Assembly (NCBI GenBank): GCA_023105745.1
Contig: JALGQZ010000001.1
Coordinates: 44,540,082 to 44,604,081, forward strand
Reading direction: 5' to 3'
Length of the DNA: 64,000 nucleotides
DNA from: Austropuccinia psidii
Lineage: Eukaryota; Basidiomycota; Pucciniomycetes; Pucciniales; Sphaerophragmiaceae
In this document: positions 31,536 to 42,780 of the stretch, piece by piece
How the letters are laid out: each line of letters begins with the position of its first letter
Position numbering within the stretch: the first letter of the stretch is position 1
Position numbers and translations under genes: made by a program
The notes under the pieces: generated by a model
What the model saw: only the letters and a program-made list of their open reading frames with translations
Told to the model about the DNA's origin: nothing
The model's database searches: none

Positions 31536-33647
31536 TGTGGGAACTCCTCTTGGTGTGGGATGAAATAAGGCAGTACCTTGAGGGGGAAATTATTGGTAAG
31601 TCTGTTTTGAATTTCAGAATTGTCCAATAACCATGGGTGCTAAGGTGTATTAGCTGCCCCTCTAAATAATACTGAATAGTCAGCCTACAGAGAATCACAA
31701 AATAAAATAAGATTTGTGGCTTTAACAGATAGAGAAGACTTATCAGCAGTCTCTAAATCAGACCTATCAATAACACTACAGTAAAAATTCTGATCTAAAA
31801 TTTCTGATAAAATAAACACTAGATTTTTTTACTTTATTTTAATAAAAGTGATGATAATATATATATATATATATGTTTTGGGTTTCTGTTATTTTAATGA
31901 CACTAATAAGAATATTTTTTTTTGTTTTTTTTTTTTTAAGAATGATAAGAATATATATATTTTTTATGGTTTTAGGTTGATTATAATGATTTTTTTTTGA
32001 TATGAGTACTAATAATAAGACTACTGGATTTGATTCTTTTAGGATTTTTTTTTAATACTGGGTTTTATATCACTACTACTTTTTTTTTAATAATACTAAG
32101 CCACTGAGCAAGGCTACTGAGCTTTTTACTACGTTAATACTACTATTCTTCACTAATACTAAGCTACTGAGCAAGGCTACTGAGCTTTTACTACGGTTAT
32201 ACTACTATTCTTCACTAATACTAAGCTACTGAGCAAGGCTACTGAGCTTTTCACTACTAAAACACTACTACTATTCTAGATATCCTGCTAGTTCAGGGAT
32301 GGCTATGATCCTGGATAGTGGGAACTTGTTCCATGATGATGGGAAAAATGAGGGAGAGAGGACCTCTATTTATAGCTTTTGGGCCTCCATAGAGCTTCTC
32401 AAAATAGGGTACTTAGAAAAAATCATAGCTGAGAGGTTTTAGCTAGTGAGACATGTAGTTTTGGTGTAGCAGCGTGTTTGCTGAGAGAATTATGCTGGTG
32501 GTGCTTTTTCTTATCAAGATCATGTGATGTATTTGAGATAATTTGGCTGGTGAGATTTTCTTTTTATCAAAGTCATGTGAGGTCATTGAGATAATATGGC
32601 TGGTGATGTTTTCTTGAAGGTGGGGAAAGTATTTTTTTGTTTCTATTTTTTACGTATTTTATGAGAGAATTATGCTGGTGGTGCTTTTTCTTCTCAAAAT
32701 CATGTGATGTATTTGAGATAATTTTGCTGGTGAGACTTTCTTTTTGCCAAGAAAGTGGAGAAAATACAGCTCCTGACAATTGAAATTTCTTCTGGTCATA
32801 TGATATATATGAGAAAATTATGCTGGTGTTTCTGTTCCTTATCAAAATCATGTGATGTCTTCGAGATAATTTTGCTGGTGACACTTTCATTTTTGGTGAC
32901 TTTGTTATGTATTTTCTGAGAGAATTATGCTGGTGGTGCTTTTTCTTATCAAAATCATGTGATGTGTTTGAGATAATTTGGCTGGTGATGTTTTCTTGAA
33001 GGTGGGGAAAGTCTTTTTTGTTTCTATTTTTATGTATGTTATGAGAGAATTATGCTGGTGGTTCTTTTCCTTATCAAAATCATGTGATGTATTTGAGATA
33101 ATTTGGCTGGTGAGTTTTTCTTTTTGCCAATAAAGTGGAGAAAATACAGCTCCTGACAATTGAACTTTCTTCTAGTCATATGATATATATGAGAAAATTA
33201 TGCTGGTGTTTCTGTTTTAGTATTGTATCATTTCATATGGAGATTGCATCACTTCTATCAAGTTTGCTGCGTGCCATTATTACTAAGCAAACATTTCTTC
33301 TTGGAAAATATATTGTAATTTTATGCATAGCCTTGAGGTATTTCTTCTTTCAATTGAATCAAGGTGGGGAAAATACAGCTTCTGATGCTTTGGTCTATTT
33401 TCATATACCTTTATTTAGATTAACTGCCTTTAATGACATAATTTGTTATTGATGATGCAATAAGGTGGATATATCCTTTGATACTATACTGTTTTGATAA
33501 GATCTTGAGGCTGTGTATTGTATATTTATTTTTGAAATTTGTAGTTGTAATGTGTAAATATGTTTTGCGTAATTGGTTTTATTATCTTTTTTTTATTTTG
33601 TTTTATTGGTAAGCTTGAAACTGGTACTAATGGTATGGAATACCACA
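31536..33647 (-). repeat. 5' LTR of Element II
   Basis: This 2112-bp LTR is nearly identical to 21289-23399, with the same ends and the same internal repeat arrays (32090-32266 and 32462-33208). It is followed by ACGT (33648-33651), the right target duplication. Confidence 0.92.
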
Positions 33648-33651
33648 ACGT

Positions 33652-33711
33652 GCGTCAGGTTAGAATTGCCACAACACCCATTGAGGCAGGTGATTATTTG
33701 TGGTTGTGACA
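33652..33711 (-). repeat. 3' LTR of Element III, remainder beyond the Element II insertion
   Basis: These bases match the last ~60 bp of the intact LTR (about 41720-41779), ending GGTTGTGACA. They complete the interrupted LTR. Confidence 0.88.
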
Positions 33712-33725
33712 GTACCCCCCTACCT
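33712..33725 (-). promoter_or_regulatory. Polypurine tract of Element III
   Basis: On the minus strand GGTAGGGGGGTAC precedes the 3' LTR start TGTCACAACC. Confidence 0.75.
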
Positions 33726-34410
33726 TGAATGGGGAGCTCCTGAGAGTCAAGATAAGGTACAAGCCTGTTGAGGCTGTTGATACAGATTGGACATACGTAT
33801 TCCAGAGGTATTGAATCTTGAAAGGAGTTTTTTAAGACTGACAAAGAGGTGGTCATATGAAATGAGGTTGATTTGGTCTTCTTTTGACATTTGGATTTGA
33901 ATTTTTGAAGAATGAGTTGACCTAAAGATTGGCATAAAAGTTATAAAAAAGAAGTTTTGGAAAATATAAAGAGATAAATATAACAAAGAAATTTGAAAAT
34001 AAGAGAAAAGAACAAATCAAAGAAAAAGAATCTTGAGGGGGGATTCCAATCTTCACCACAGATATTGACAGTTGATTTGAGATGGCCAAGGACCTGGAAA
34101 GACAGGATTTGATGCCAGGTGCTCACAGAGTGGCCAAGATGATGTTTTGAAAGATTGTAGACCCCTCAGGGAAGTGCACAGCAGGAGAGGAACTTACTTT
34201 TGATAGTTACCACTACTGCCAGTGCCATGGAGTAAAAAAGATTGATGAAAGAATGTATTTAAAAGTAATGACTTGGAAAAAAGGATTAAGAAGAAGGATG
34301 GTCCATTGCCCCAAGTGGAAATGGCCATAAATTGGAATTTTATGTTGAAGGCAAGGCCAGAAATTTGTGTCCAAAATTGCAAAGTGCTCACAGAGTGGCC
34401 AAGGTTATGC
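33726..34410 (-). other. 3' untranslated region of Element III
   Basis: Between the pol end and the polypurine tract. AT-rich, with a repeated GTGCTCACAGAGTGGCCAAG segment (34118-34137 and 34383-34402), so it holds a partial ~265-bp direct repeat. No gene seen. Confidence 0.55.
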
Positions 34411-35241
34411 TTACAACACAAAAGAGTAGAATACCCCTAAAGGTACATACCAGGAGTGGGACTTACTTTTGGTAACTCCTCTCTTCACCAAGCACCATAA
34501 GAATAAAGCTCTTGAAGAATTGGGGCCTGGATTGGCAGGATAAAAAGAATGGAAATCCTTGACAAGTTCAGGGCAATTCTTGAGTTTTTTGGCCGGTTCC
34601 CAAGTGGATCTTTCTGGGTCTTGACTGAAACCTTTCCATTCCACCAGATACCAAAATTTTCTTCTCTTGAGCTTTGAATTCAGAATTTGAGAGATTTTCC
34701 ATTCCTCTTCTTCTTCAATGATGATTGGAGGAGGAGGCTCTTGATGCCAATTGGGGACTGTTGATGTCTTGACTGGTTCAAGGAGGGAAATATGGCAGAT
34801 AGTATGGATGGATTTCCATTGAGATGAAAGCTTGAGGTGGTAGGCATGAGTATTGAATTTTTTCAAAATTGGAAAAGGACCCAACCATCTTTCAGACAGT
34901 TTTTTGGTGGGTCTGGTTGATTTGGTGTTCTTGGAAGAAAGCCATACCATGTCACCAAGATTGAAAGCAGGTGGACTTGCCCTACTTTTATCTGCATACT
35001 TAGGCCTCTTTATGGAAACTTCAAGTTCTCTCTTGAAATCTTGCTGTACTGATTGTATTTTTGTTGATAACTTTCCAGCAGGAGTATCTTGAGTAATGTG
35101 AACTGAGTCAAATTGTGGATCTTTTCCATAAAAAGTGAAAAACGGTGATTGTTTTGTTGAAGAGTGGTCAGAGCTATTGTAAGCAAATTCAGCCAGAGGG
35201 AGCCAGGTGTTCCAATCATCTTGATTATGGCTGAAATACAT
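34411..35241 (-). pseudogene. Integrase C-terminus with chromodomain, Element III
   Basis: The ORF starts within the integrase core after the frame break near 35250. It reads WLPLAEFAYNSSDHSSTKQSP, then FNLGDMVWLSSKN and PTKKLSERWLGPFPI. A classical chromodomain follows: WKISQILNSKLKRRKFWYLV, EWKGF, STWEPAKKL. The chromodomain is the best preserved of the three chromoviruses here. The first part (NQDDWNTWLPLAEF) is typical of Tf/Ty3-like integrases. The IN Glu region falls at or near the frame break upstream. Confidence 0.86.
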
Positions 35242-35267
35242 CCAAAGGTACTGTTCTACTATCTGAT

Positions 35268-36422
35268 TTACCCTCTCTGTCTGTCAATCAGTTTCTGTAA
35301 GGTAAGCAGTTGACAGATCTCTTGAAATCTTGAGCTGCTGACAAAGATTGGTCCAAAAGGAAGAAAAAAAAGGGAACCTCTATCACTGACAATGCTTGAA
35401 GGAAGGCCATTCTTTGAAAAGATATGCTTGATGAATAAATGGGCCAAATCCAATGAAGTGATTGAAGACATTGTTGGAATAAAAACTACTATTTTTGAGA
35501 ACCTGTCCACTATGACCAAGAGTGAATCAAAAGAATTGGGCAGTGGAAGTTGAGTGATAAAATCCATTGAAAGACAAATCCAAGGACCATTTGGAATTGG
35601 AAGAGGTTTGAGGAATCCAAAGTTCTTGTGATGAATATTCTTGTTTCTTGAACACTGTTGACAGGATGAGACATAATCCTTGATGAATTTAGTCATTCCG
35701 GACCAGTGGAAATCCCACTTGACAAGTTTGAAAGTCTTCTCTTGGCCAGGGTGCCCAGCTAGAGGAGAGTCATGACACTTTTGAAGAATTCTGAGTTGAA
35801 TTGTGGGGTCATTTGGGTTCACCACCCAATCTTTGAAGAGAAGAAGTTGGAAAAAGGAATCAAGAGTGTAATCTTGCACAGATTTACCTTTTCCTAATTC
35901 TTGATGAATACTTCTGTACTGAGGATCTTGCCATAATATCTTCTGAATTGAGTCAATAAAATTTGAGAAAGATTCCACCTTGACTACAAAATACCTTGAG
36001 GGTTGGAGTTCTTCTGGCTTAATGAGTTGTTGAGAGTTCATTAGATTCTTGCTAATGAAATCCTCCACCCTTTCTGGATAAATGTTGTCCCAACGTGATA
36101 AAGAATCTGGAAGAGTAGGGAGGTGGCCAGGGCAGTAAGTGATTGAGAAGTGGAATTCAGAAATAAATTCAGCCCAGTGGGCTTGATGGCAAGTGAGTAC
36201 TTTTGAAGACATGAAGTATTGAAGAGAAGAAGGATTGGTGAGAACTTCAAAAGGTGAAGAAAGGGAAAGAAGAAAAGCCCTCCAGCACTTGAGAGCCCAG
36301 ACTATGCCAAGGAGTTCCTTGTCATGAATCTCATAGTTGAGCTCTTCTGGAATAAGCTTGCGGCTGTTGAATGCAATGGGATGTTTTCCTGAGTCAGAGA
36401 CCTGACTCAGTACAGAACCCAA
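35268..36422 (-). pseudogene. RNase H and integrase of Element III
   Basis: RNase H begins with NYALGSVLSQ and the ELLGIVWALKCWRAFL helix. Its third catalytic position reads VLTNPSSLQYF where the family has VLTD, so this Asp is now Asn. An H2C2 finger follows: KCHDSPLAGHPG and CQQCSRN (about 35790-35640). The integrase core has SMDFITQLPLP and IVSDRGSLF (both Asp kept), then loses its frame near 35330-35250 before the Glu. The overlap with the upstream RT ORF marks another frameshift near 36400. Confidence 0.85.
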
Positions 36423-37337
36423 AGCATAATTGGATGCATTGGTCTCTCCAATGGTGGGTAGAGAAGGATTGGAGCGGTGGTGAAAGCCTATTTGAGTTGA
36501 TGAAACTGACTAAGAGCTTCCTGATTGCGGGTGAAAAAGGAATTGTTCTTGAGGAAACTGGTGAGTGAACTGATCTTTTTGAATCATTCTTGATGAAACA
36601 GCGGTAGAAATTGGCAAAGCCAAGGAAGTATTGAAGAGCCTTGAGGTTTCTTGGAGGTGGCCAATTGAGAATATGATGGACTTTTGCTTGGTCCATTTGA
36701 AGGCCTCCAGAAGAAACAGCATAACCTAAATATATCACACTAGAAACATGGAATAGGCACTTGGAGTCATTAGCAGAAAGGATATTGGCTCTGAGTCTGG
36801 AAAGAACAGTGGACACATGAGTGACATGTTCCTCCTCAGATTTGGAAAAGACCATGATGTCATCCAAATACACCACAACATAAACATCAGAAGAACTTGG
36901 AAAATATCATTGACAAGATTTTGAAAGGAGGCAGGAGGATTGGTGAGCCCAAATGGCATGACCAAGTACTCATAACTGCCATATTTAGTTCTAAAAGCTG
37001 TCAAATGTTCATCACCCTTCTTGATTCTGAGCAGGTTATATGCACCACACAAGTCAACCTTGGAGAAGATAGAAGAACCACTAAAGAAATTGAGAAGCTG
37101 ATTCATAGGAGGAACAGGATACTTGTTATTTCTAGTCACAGCATTGAGTTTGCAGTAATCAACACACAAATGGAGGCCACCATCTTTCTTTTTGACAAAA
37201 AGGACCGGTGCTCCTGTTGAAGAGGAGCTTGGCCGGATGAAACCTTTCTCTACATTCTCTGAAATGTAGGCACTGAGTGTATCTGAATCTTGGTTTGATA
37301 AAGAGTAGAGACTCATCCAGCTCAATATGATGATCAC
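36394..37337 (-). pseudogene. Reverse transcriptase of Element III, frameshifted
   Basis: It is spread over two frames that change near 36880. The first part (37337-36735) has GFIRPSSSSTGAPVLFVKKK, LHLCVDYCKLNAVT and SKVDLCGAYN with the first Asp. The second (36876-36394) has MVYLDDIMVFSKSEEEH with an intact Y-L-D-D box, then LGYAVSSGGLQMD and FLGFANFYR. A further frame change separates the N-terminal RT in the next ORF. The palm residues look intact, unlike those of Elements I and IV. Confidence 0.87.
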
Positions 37338-38103
37338 AGGTGCAGTGAGGAGGAAGTTTTTCTGCTTTCACCTTGGAGAATACATTGAAATATTGGTCAT
37401 AGACAGAAGGAACAACCTTCAACACAGCTTTGACTTTGTCTGGCTCTTCCTCCTCATCCCACAACTCCTCCAGGGAGTCATGATAAGATGAAGGCGGGAG
37501 GTCCATATTCCCAAAGAAGAGATGAAGTGAAGCTACAGAATTATCTTCTCCAACATCTTGAATCTCTTTGAAAACTTCATCTCTATAAGATAGTAATGAC
37601 AGATGGGAATTAAGGGAAGGAATATGGACAGAAGATGGAACTGATGGTGTTCCAGAATCACCAACCAGAGATGCACATGATTTGGCAGAAGAAAAGCCAT
37701 TACTGAAAGAATTTGAAGGATCAGAATAGTCCTTTTTATCAGCATTAAAGGTGATCAGTCCTTGCCCCCAATTAATAGAAGGATTAAACTGATTAAGAAA
37801 GTCAAAGCCCAATATGAGGTGTTCTCCCTTGAGAGTATCAATGACTAAAAAACCCCATTCAAAGCTTGGGAATGAAGGAATCTCAACCATATATTTAGTA
37901 TGGTGAGTCACAAATAAGGAAGGGGACTCAGAGGAGTCCAAAAGTATAAGAGGAATCTTGTATGGGAGTTCTGACATAGTCAAGGAATACTTGTGAACAA
38001 ACTGCTTTGAAATGAATGAGTTGGTAGCACCAGAACCAATGAGAATACTGTAAAAAACATCAGAGAGAAGAAAAAACAAAGAATTTAAGAGAATTCTTGA
38101 CAC
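37159..38103 (-). pseudogene. Protease and RT N-terminus of Element III
   Basis: The retropepsin-like motif reads LIGSGATNSFISK where the catalytic family has LIDSGATNSF, so the active-site Asp is Gly here. A second protease strand has HLILGFDFLNQFNP. An acidic linker (SLEELWDEEEEPDK) leads to the RT start: VYDQYFNVFSKVKAEKLPPH and CDHHIELDE. The frame fails near 37300, where the RT continues in another frame. Confidence 0.85.
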
Positions 38104-38175
38104 CTGTATTCAGAATGCACAATTGTGCTCTGGATGGAAAACAATGAAGACCATTGAACACAACATGATCTTCAC

Positions 38176-39453
38176 TCAGGCTTTTCCCTGGCTGGGAAAA
38201 TTGCCTGATGGTTGGGTAAGCTTGTTTTGAAGCCTTTTGAAACAGGACTAAAGACTATGCTTCCCACCACAATAGGTACATAGACCCTCTTTGATTTTTC
38301 TTTCTTTTTCATAATTCATTAAGTTGAAGTATTTATTCAGCAAAGCAGAATGGGGCTTGTTCCTCTTCTGATGACTTGAGCTTGAAGAATTTTGAGGATG
38401 AGAAGAAATTGACTTTGAGGCTTCAGGCTTCTTCTCTTTTTTCCTCTCATGGTACCTGGTATCAAGCTCCAGGGTAACGTCCATTAAGTATTGAACAGAG
38501 CCAATTCTCGAAGGATGGGAGGCCAACTGATCCAAAATCCTGTATGGCAATCCCTTCCTGAAATGATGAATGAGAGCCCTTTCACCCCAATCTCCAATTC
38601 TTGAGAGCAAACTTCTGAGATTGGCTATGTACAAGGAAACATGGCCACCTTCTTTCATCCTTAGAGAATCCAATTCTGCTTCAGCTTTTCTGACTTCATT
38701 TTGGTCCCCAAATAAAGTAAATAGTTGAGATTCAAACAATTTCCAAGAATTGAGAAGGTAATTTGAGTCTTGATTGGTGAGATTGGACAGATAAGGCTCA
38801 ATCCAATTTGCAACCCTGCCAATGAGAAATGAGGTGGAATAGAGAACCTTCTTTCTGTCTTGAGAGAAGTTTGCCAGATCATTATGAAAGATTAACCGGC
38901 AAGACTGAATGAAACTTCTGACTTTGAAGGGATGAATTCCATCAAAGCATTCTGGTGCCTTTATATATGGAGTCTTGAAGGCTGGTTGTCTTGATGACTC
39001 AGAAGATGAAGCTGCTTGAAGATTGGCCATAATTTGAGTCATCTGCTGCATAATGGCCAATAAGGATGATTCAGACTAATGAGAGACAGGCTGATCAGAC
39101 TGGGATAGAGTTGGTCCTCCAGTACCTTGGGGTACTCGTACAGGAGCAGGAGAACCTTCAGTACCGTCAGACTCTTCCTCTTCCACAGAATTCTCCTCCC
39201 CCTCTTCACCATCTTTGCCTGGATCCTTGAGAATGGTCCTTGAAGTTACTGGGAATCCGCCAACTACTCCTGAGAATGAGCTTTATCTTCTTGGCCCTCT
39301 TCCTTCCATATGAGGTTCTCTATTCAATTGGGCCCTCAGTTGAGGAACTGGTGGGGTGCCATCAAGAGGAGCTCTTGGAGTTGGAGTAAGAACAGCTTGA
39401 GCTCTGGCCTGAGATCTGGTCTGTCTTGCAGGAGGTGAATGCTGAATAGGAAT
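38176..39453 (-). pseudogene. gag of Element III
   Basis: The frame can be followed from about 39453, where ATT stands in place of the expected start ATG, through QHSPPARQTRSQARAQ and a proline/acidic N-terminus with two stops (near 39275 and 39075). It continues to the long open part from 39060 with MAIMQQMTQIMANLQAASSS. The capsid region has FKVRSFIQSCRLIF and LYIANLRSLLSRIGDWGERA. The zinc knuckle CTYCGGKHSL.SC has a TAG inside (near 38250), so the knuckle is cut. The frame ends at TGA 38176-38178. Confidence 0.85.
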
Positions 39454-40175
39454 GATTTCAGGAATGAAATTGAGTTAAATGAATAAAAAAAAATAAAAAT
39501 TTGCTTGAAATCCAAAGTCAACAATCAGATATTGAGGAATATCAATCAATAAAAATGAAATCTTGAAGTAATCAATCACTAAAAGTCAAATGAAATCTTC
39601 AAGTCAATAAATCAATGTAACAAAATCAATCAAAAACCAAAATCTTGCAAAATCAATCAATAAAATGAATTCTTGAGGAAATATCAATTTATGTCAAAAA
39701 ATATTGATGTGATAAGATCAGCAAAGTAAATGAAATCTTCAGGTCAATTAATTTTCTTTAATTCAATATCAATTATATGTCAAATCAATCAATCAAGTTG
39801 ATTCAAGTGAAGTCTTCCTTAAAATCAAAAAATTGTTGAAGAATGTTTCAAAATGAAACTTGATATGAAGAGTTGTGTCTGAACAATCTTGATGAGCAAT
39901 CTGAAAAAATCAATTGAAAGAATAAGATGATTCCTGAGTTACGAATGAAATTAAATTGATGATTTGAAATAAGATTTTGAAGAGAAAATAGAAATAAAAA
40001 TTGGGTCAGCTTTCAATTTTCAAAATGAAGAATGAATTAGAGAAAATTGAGAGGCAACAAAGAATCATAAAGTTCATAAGAGTTAAAAACTCAGAATTTG
40101 GATGAAGTGAGTGAATCAGAATGATAAAAGTATGAATGAACAGAATGAAATGAAATTATGAGCTAATTAATATAA
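39454..40175 (-). other. Leader of Element III, AT-rich
   Basis: Untranslated leader between the 5' LTR and gag, with many AATCAATCAA-like repeats (39540-39800). No TGG primer site is seen next to the LTR (the minus strand reads TTATATTAATTAGCTC), so priming may not use a tRNA 3' end, or the site has decayed. Confidence 0.55.
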
Positions 40176-41779
40176 TGTCACAGGGGCTCTTATGGAAGCA
40201 AGAGTGGCCTGGCACTCAGGAAACAAGAACTCATATGGAGGGCTCCAAAAGAATAAAGGAATAAAAGAATATATTTCTTAAAACAATAATAAAAGGGTGA
40301 AGACAAGTATGCCAAAGATAAAAGAAGAGGAAGCCAATGGCCAGGATAATAAGAAGCCAAAAGCCAAAGAGCCAACCAAATGAATCCTCAATTCACTGTT
40401 TCAACCTGCCAGAAAGAACAATGCAATTAGGAAAAGATATGACCACCAATATCCACTGACAGGCAAAGAAGAAAGGGTTCAAATGACTGAATTAAGTTTA
40501 TCAGTATTTACTTTAATAAATGAAAAGGAAATAAGGATAAAAATAAATCCAATATATTAATTAACTGGGGAAAAAGCCCCCAAGGAAGAAAAGGTGGCCA
40601 GTATATGTGAGAAGTTGAAGACTGATCCTGGAGGGTTGATCACCCACCTGTATTGAATTTTTTGGGTCAATACAGATCTGGCCATGTTTGGAATTGAGCT
40701 GTGTGACTAAATTTCCACAGTGGAATATGAATTGGCCCAAAAGGGCCAAGGCCATACAGCTTGCTTCAATACAGCCTGTATGGACCAATTGAGTTGTCCA
40801 AAGAATACTGAAGTACTTGATGCCTTGACAGCTGATTGAAAGATTGATAACCTCTTGTAATTACCCTTTGAATAAACTCAAAAAGAAAATACAACCTGAC
40901 TCCTGCAGGGCCAGGTGGTTGGGGTCTTTGAATGGTCTTCTGGTAGCTGCCTAGGATTGCAAGACTGAATGACTGAAAAGACTTCCTTAAGAGTGGGTGA
41001 TGGATTTGGGGACTTGAATGGAAAAGGCATAATTTGGTCCTTAAAACATCACCATTATATTTCTGAGCAAAATTGGTGCATAATGGTATATTATACCATA
41101 TATGCACCACACCTGAATCCTTTAGTAAAGAGTACATTGGTTAAGGAGAGTTCTTCCCCTGAATTGAGGAGAAAGCTTTCTGGACTTAAGCTGGTGGCTT
41201 ATAGTGGCTGTCAGAGGTCAGAGGCTGAAAGTGGCCAAAATGTGGTTCTTGGCCAAATTGGGTCCTGGGGACCTTTTGGCCATTTTTGGGAATATTGAGA
41301 TTGGGGGCCAGAATTGGCTCAGGTGGGCCCACCAGGCCTTGGAGGCTGGTTGTTTCCCCCCTTTGGCCTCATTGGATTGAGGCCAAAAGGGGCCTAATGG
41401 TCTCATGGACCACAGGCCATAGAGGCTATAAGAGGCCTAAATGGCCCAAAAAGGCCATTTAGGCCTTAGACCCCATAATCAAAGGGGCTGTGCCAAAGGT
41501 CCTAGTGATAGCTAGAGGGCCAAATGGACCCCAGTCCCAAAACAAAGTTATTGTCCTGGGGGTTGGTGAGGGGGAGAATTGGCCAAAAAGGCCAATGGTT
41601 GCAGGATATGGCCTGAGGCCATAAGTGGCCAGTGAAAAGTGATATGGTCCAAAAGCTATAAAGCACCAAAATGGTCCAACTGGGCATAAAACTGATGACA
41701 TGGCCAATTGGCCATAAAATGAGGTCAGGCTATATTTGCCGCAAACACCTATTGGGGGTGATTACATGTGGTTGTGACA
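40176..41779 (-). repeat. 5' LTR of Element III (type III LTR)
   Basis: This 1604-bp LTR with perfect TGTCACA/TGTGACA ends is the reference for copies at 1-1315, 19791-21288 and (reverse orientation, diverged) 46876-47970. It contains the 14-bp-arm GGCC hairpin at 41433-41466 and a GGCC-rich block. Confidence 0.9.
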
Positions 41780-42605
41780 CGGTATTCCCTTTGGGGAATA
41801 CTGTGAATGAGGATATGCAATGACTGCTTTATGGCATCATTGGTTTTCAAGATTAACACTTGTTCTTGAGCCTTGATGAATCCTCTGGATGACGTGATGC
41901 CTTGTGACTTATGGAATGTTGGAATAACCATCTTATATGGTCACCATTGTATTTCTGGAAAAAAAAGATGCATAAGGGTGTATAACACTATTTATGGCAC
42001 TTTTGGTTATTTATGGATGAAAGTGGCCAAAGGTCTTTGAAAGGGTGCCAGGAGGATCATGCCTGAAAGTTGGGCTTTGGGTGGCTTCAGAGGTTTCAGA
42101 GTGTTCTGGAGTGTTTTGGATATTTCTGGTTTTTTGGCCAAAGGCAGCTTATACAGTCTTGAAACTGTATTTGGGGAAAGTGTGCAAATATGTGAAAGTA
42201 TTTCATTTAACCCCCAAAAGGTCTGATATGGGTATTTGGGGATATTTTTCATAATACAATAGGAAAGTGGAATAATTGGGCTATATGTCCAAAATGCGCA
42301 AAAGTGTGAAAATTTAACAAATCTGTATTCAAATCTTACAAAGCCAAATACAGGCTTTTTGGGCTGTATTTTACCTTTTGACTGGAAAATACCAAAGGTT
42401 CCCAAAAGAAGAATAATGGCAAGGAAGGGCCTGATGATGTCAAAGGGGCCAGGGTGGTCCCAGATGGTGAAATGGCCATAAAGGGCCAACAAATATAAAA
42501 TGGCCAATTTGGCTAAGGATGATGGATATGGCCAAATTTCCATAAAATGTATATATAATTGATATGCCATATGGACATCCAAGAGGGTAATTTCCATGGT
42601 TGTTA
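41780..42605 (-). mobile_element. Divergent type III-related LTR fragment
   Basis: It shares with the type III LTR the segments CACCATTGTATTTCTG, a GATGCATAAGGGTGTATA-like block and an end resembling GGGTGATTACATGTGGTTGTG. It is truncated at its left by Element III. It starts with a small palindrome, GTATTCCC/GGGAATAC. Confidence 0.6.
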
Positions 42606-42780
42606 GAGATTTAAACAAACAGTTTATTGAAATACATGTGGATTGCACAGGTTTATTTCATGACTCCAATGTGTATCAGCATATTTATTTAGAACATCAA
42701 TATTTTATCTCAGATTCAGTTTCTGAAAGCCCTAATAAAATAATTTCAGATTATAAAGTACTTGGGGACACTTACTGAAA
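42596..42780 (+). pseudogene. Harbinger-like (DDE_Tnp_4) nuclease fragment
   Basis: About 60 codons read VVRDLNKQFIEIHVDCTG, then LFHDSNVYQHI and, after a gap, VLGDTY. This resembles the PIF/Harbinger DDE nuclease around its first Asp (vvcD.n..F), the G-x-x-HDS-x-V motif and the LGDxxY motif. The element is cut at its left by the type III-related LTR, and the frame stops at 42778-42780. The rest of the transposase was not found. Confidence 0.55.

Larger units (their letters stand above)
21289..33647 (-). mobile_element. Element II: young non-autonomous Gag-protease LTR retrotransposon
   Basis: A 12,359-bp insertion with 2111/2112-bp LTRs ending TGTGG/CCACA and a target duplication ACGT (21285-21288, 33648-33651). 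On the minus strand a primer-binding site (31517-31533), an intact 1490-codon Gag-protease ORF and a polypurine tract (23400-23413) are present. Between the Gag-protease ORF and a leftover integrase C-terminal piece, where RT, RNase H and the integrase core should be, there are about 2.9 kb of tandem repeats plus a CACTA MITE. By eye the LTRs differ by five substitutions and three homopolymer-length changes. The element would need RT and integrase from another element to move. Confidence 0.88.
19791..41779 (-). mobile_element. Element III: Ty3/Gypsy chromovirus with nested Element II
   Basis: Minus-strand element. The 5' LTR is 40176-41779, gag 38176-39453, pol about 34411-38103, a polypurine tract at 33712-33725, and the 3' LTR is split into 19791-21288 and 33652-33711 by Element II. 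LTR ends are TGTCACA/TGTGACA. The coding region has stops, frame changes and lost catalytic residues, so it is defective. Flanks are CAAAT (19786-19790) and CGGTA (41780-41784), so no target duplication remains. The left flank is a type VI LTR fragment and the right flank a divergent type III LTR, consistent with recombination between two insertions. Confidence 0.88.
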
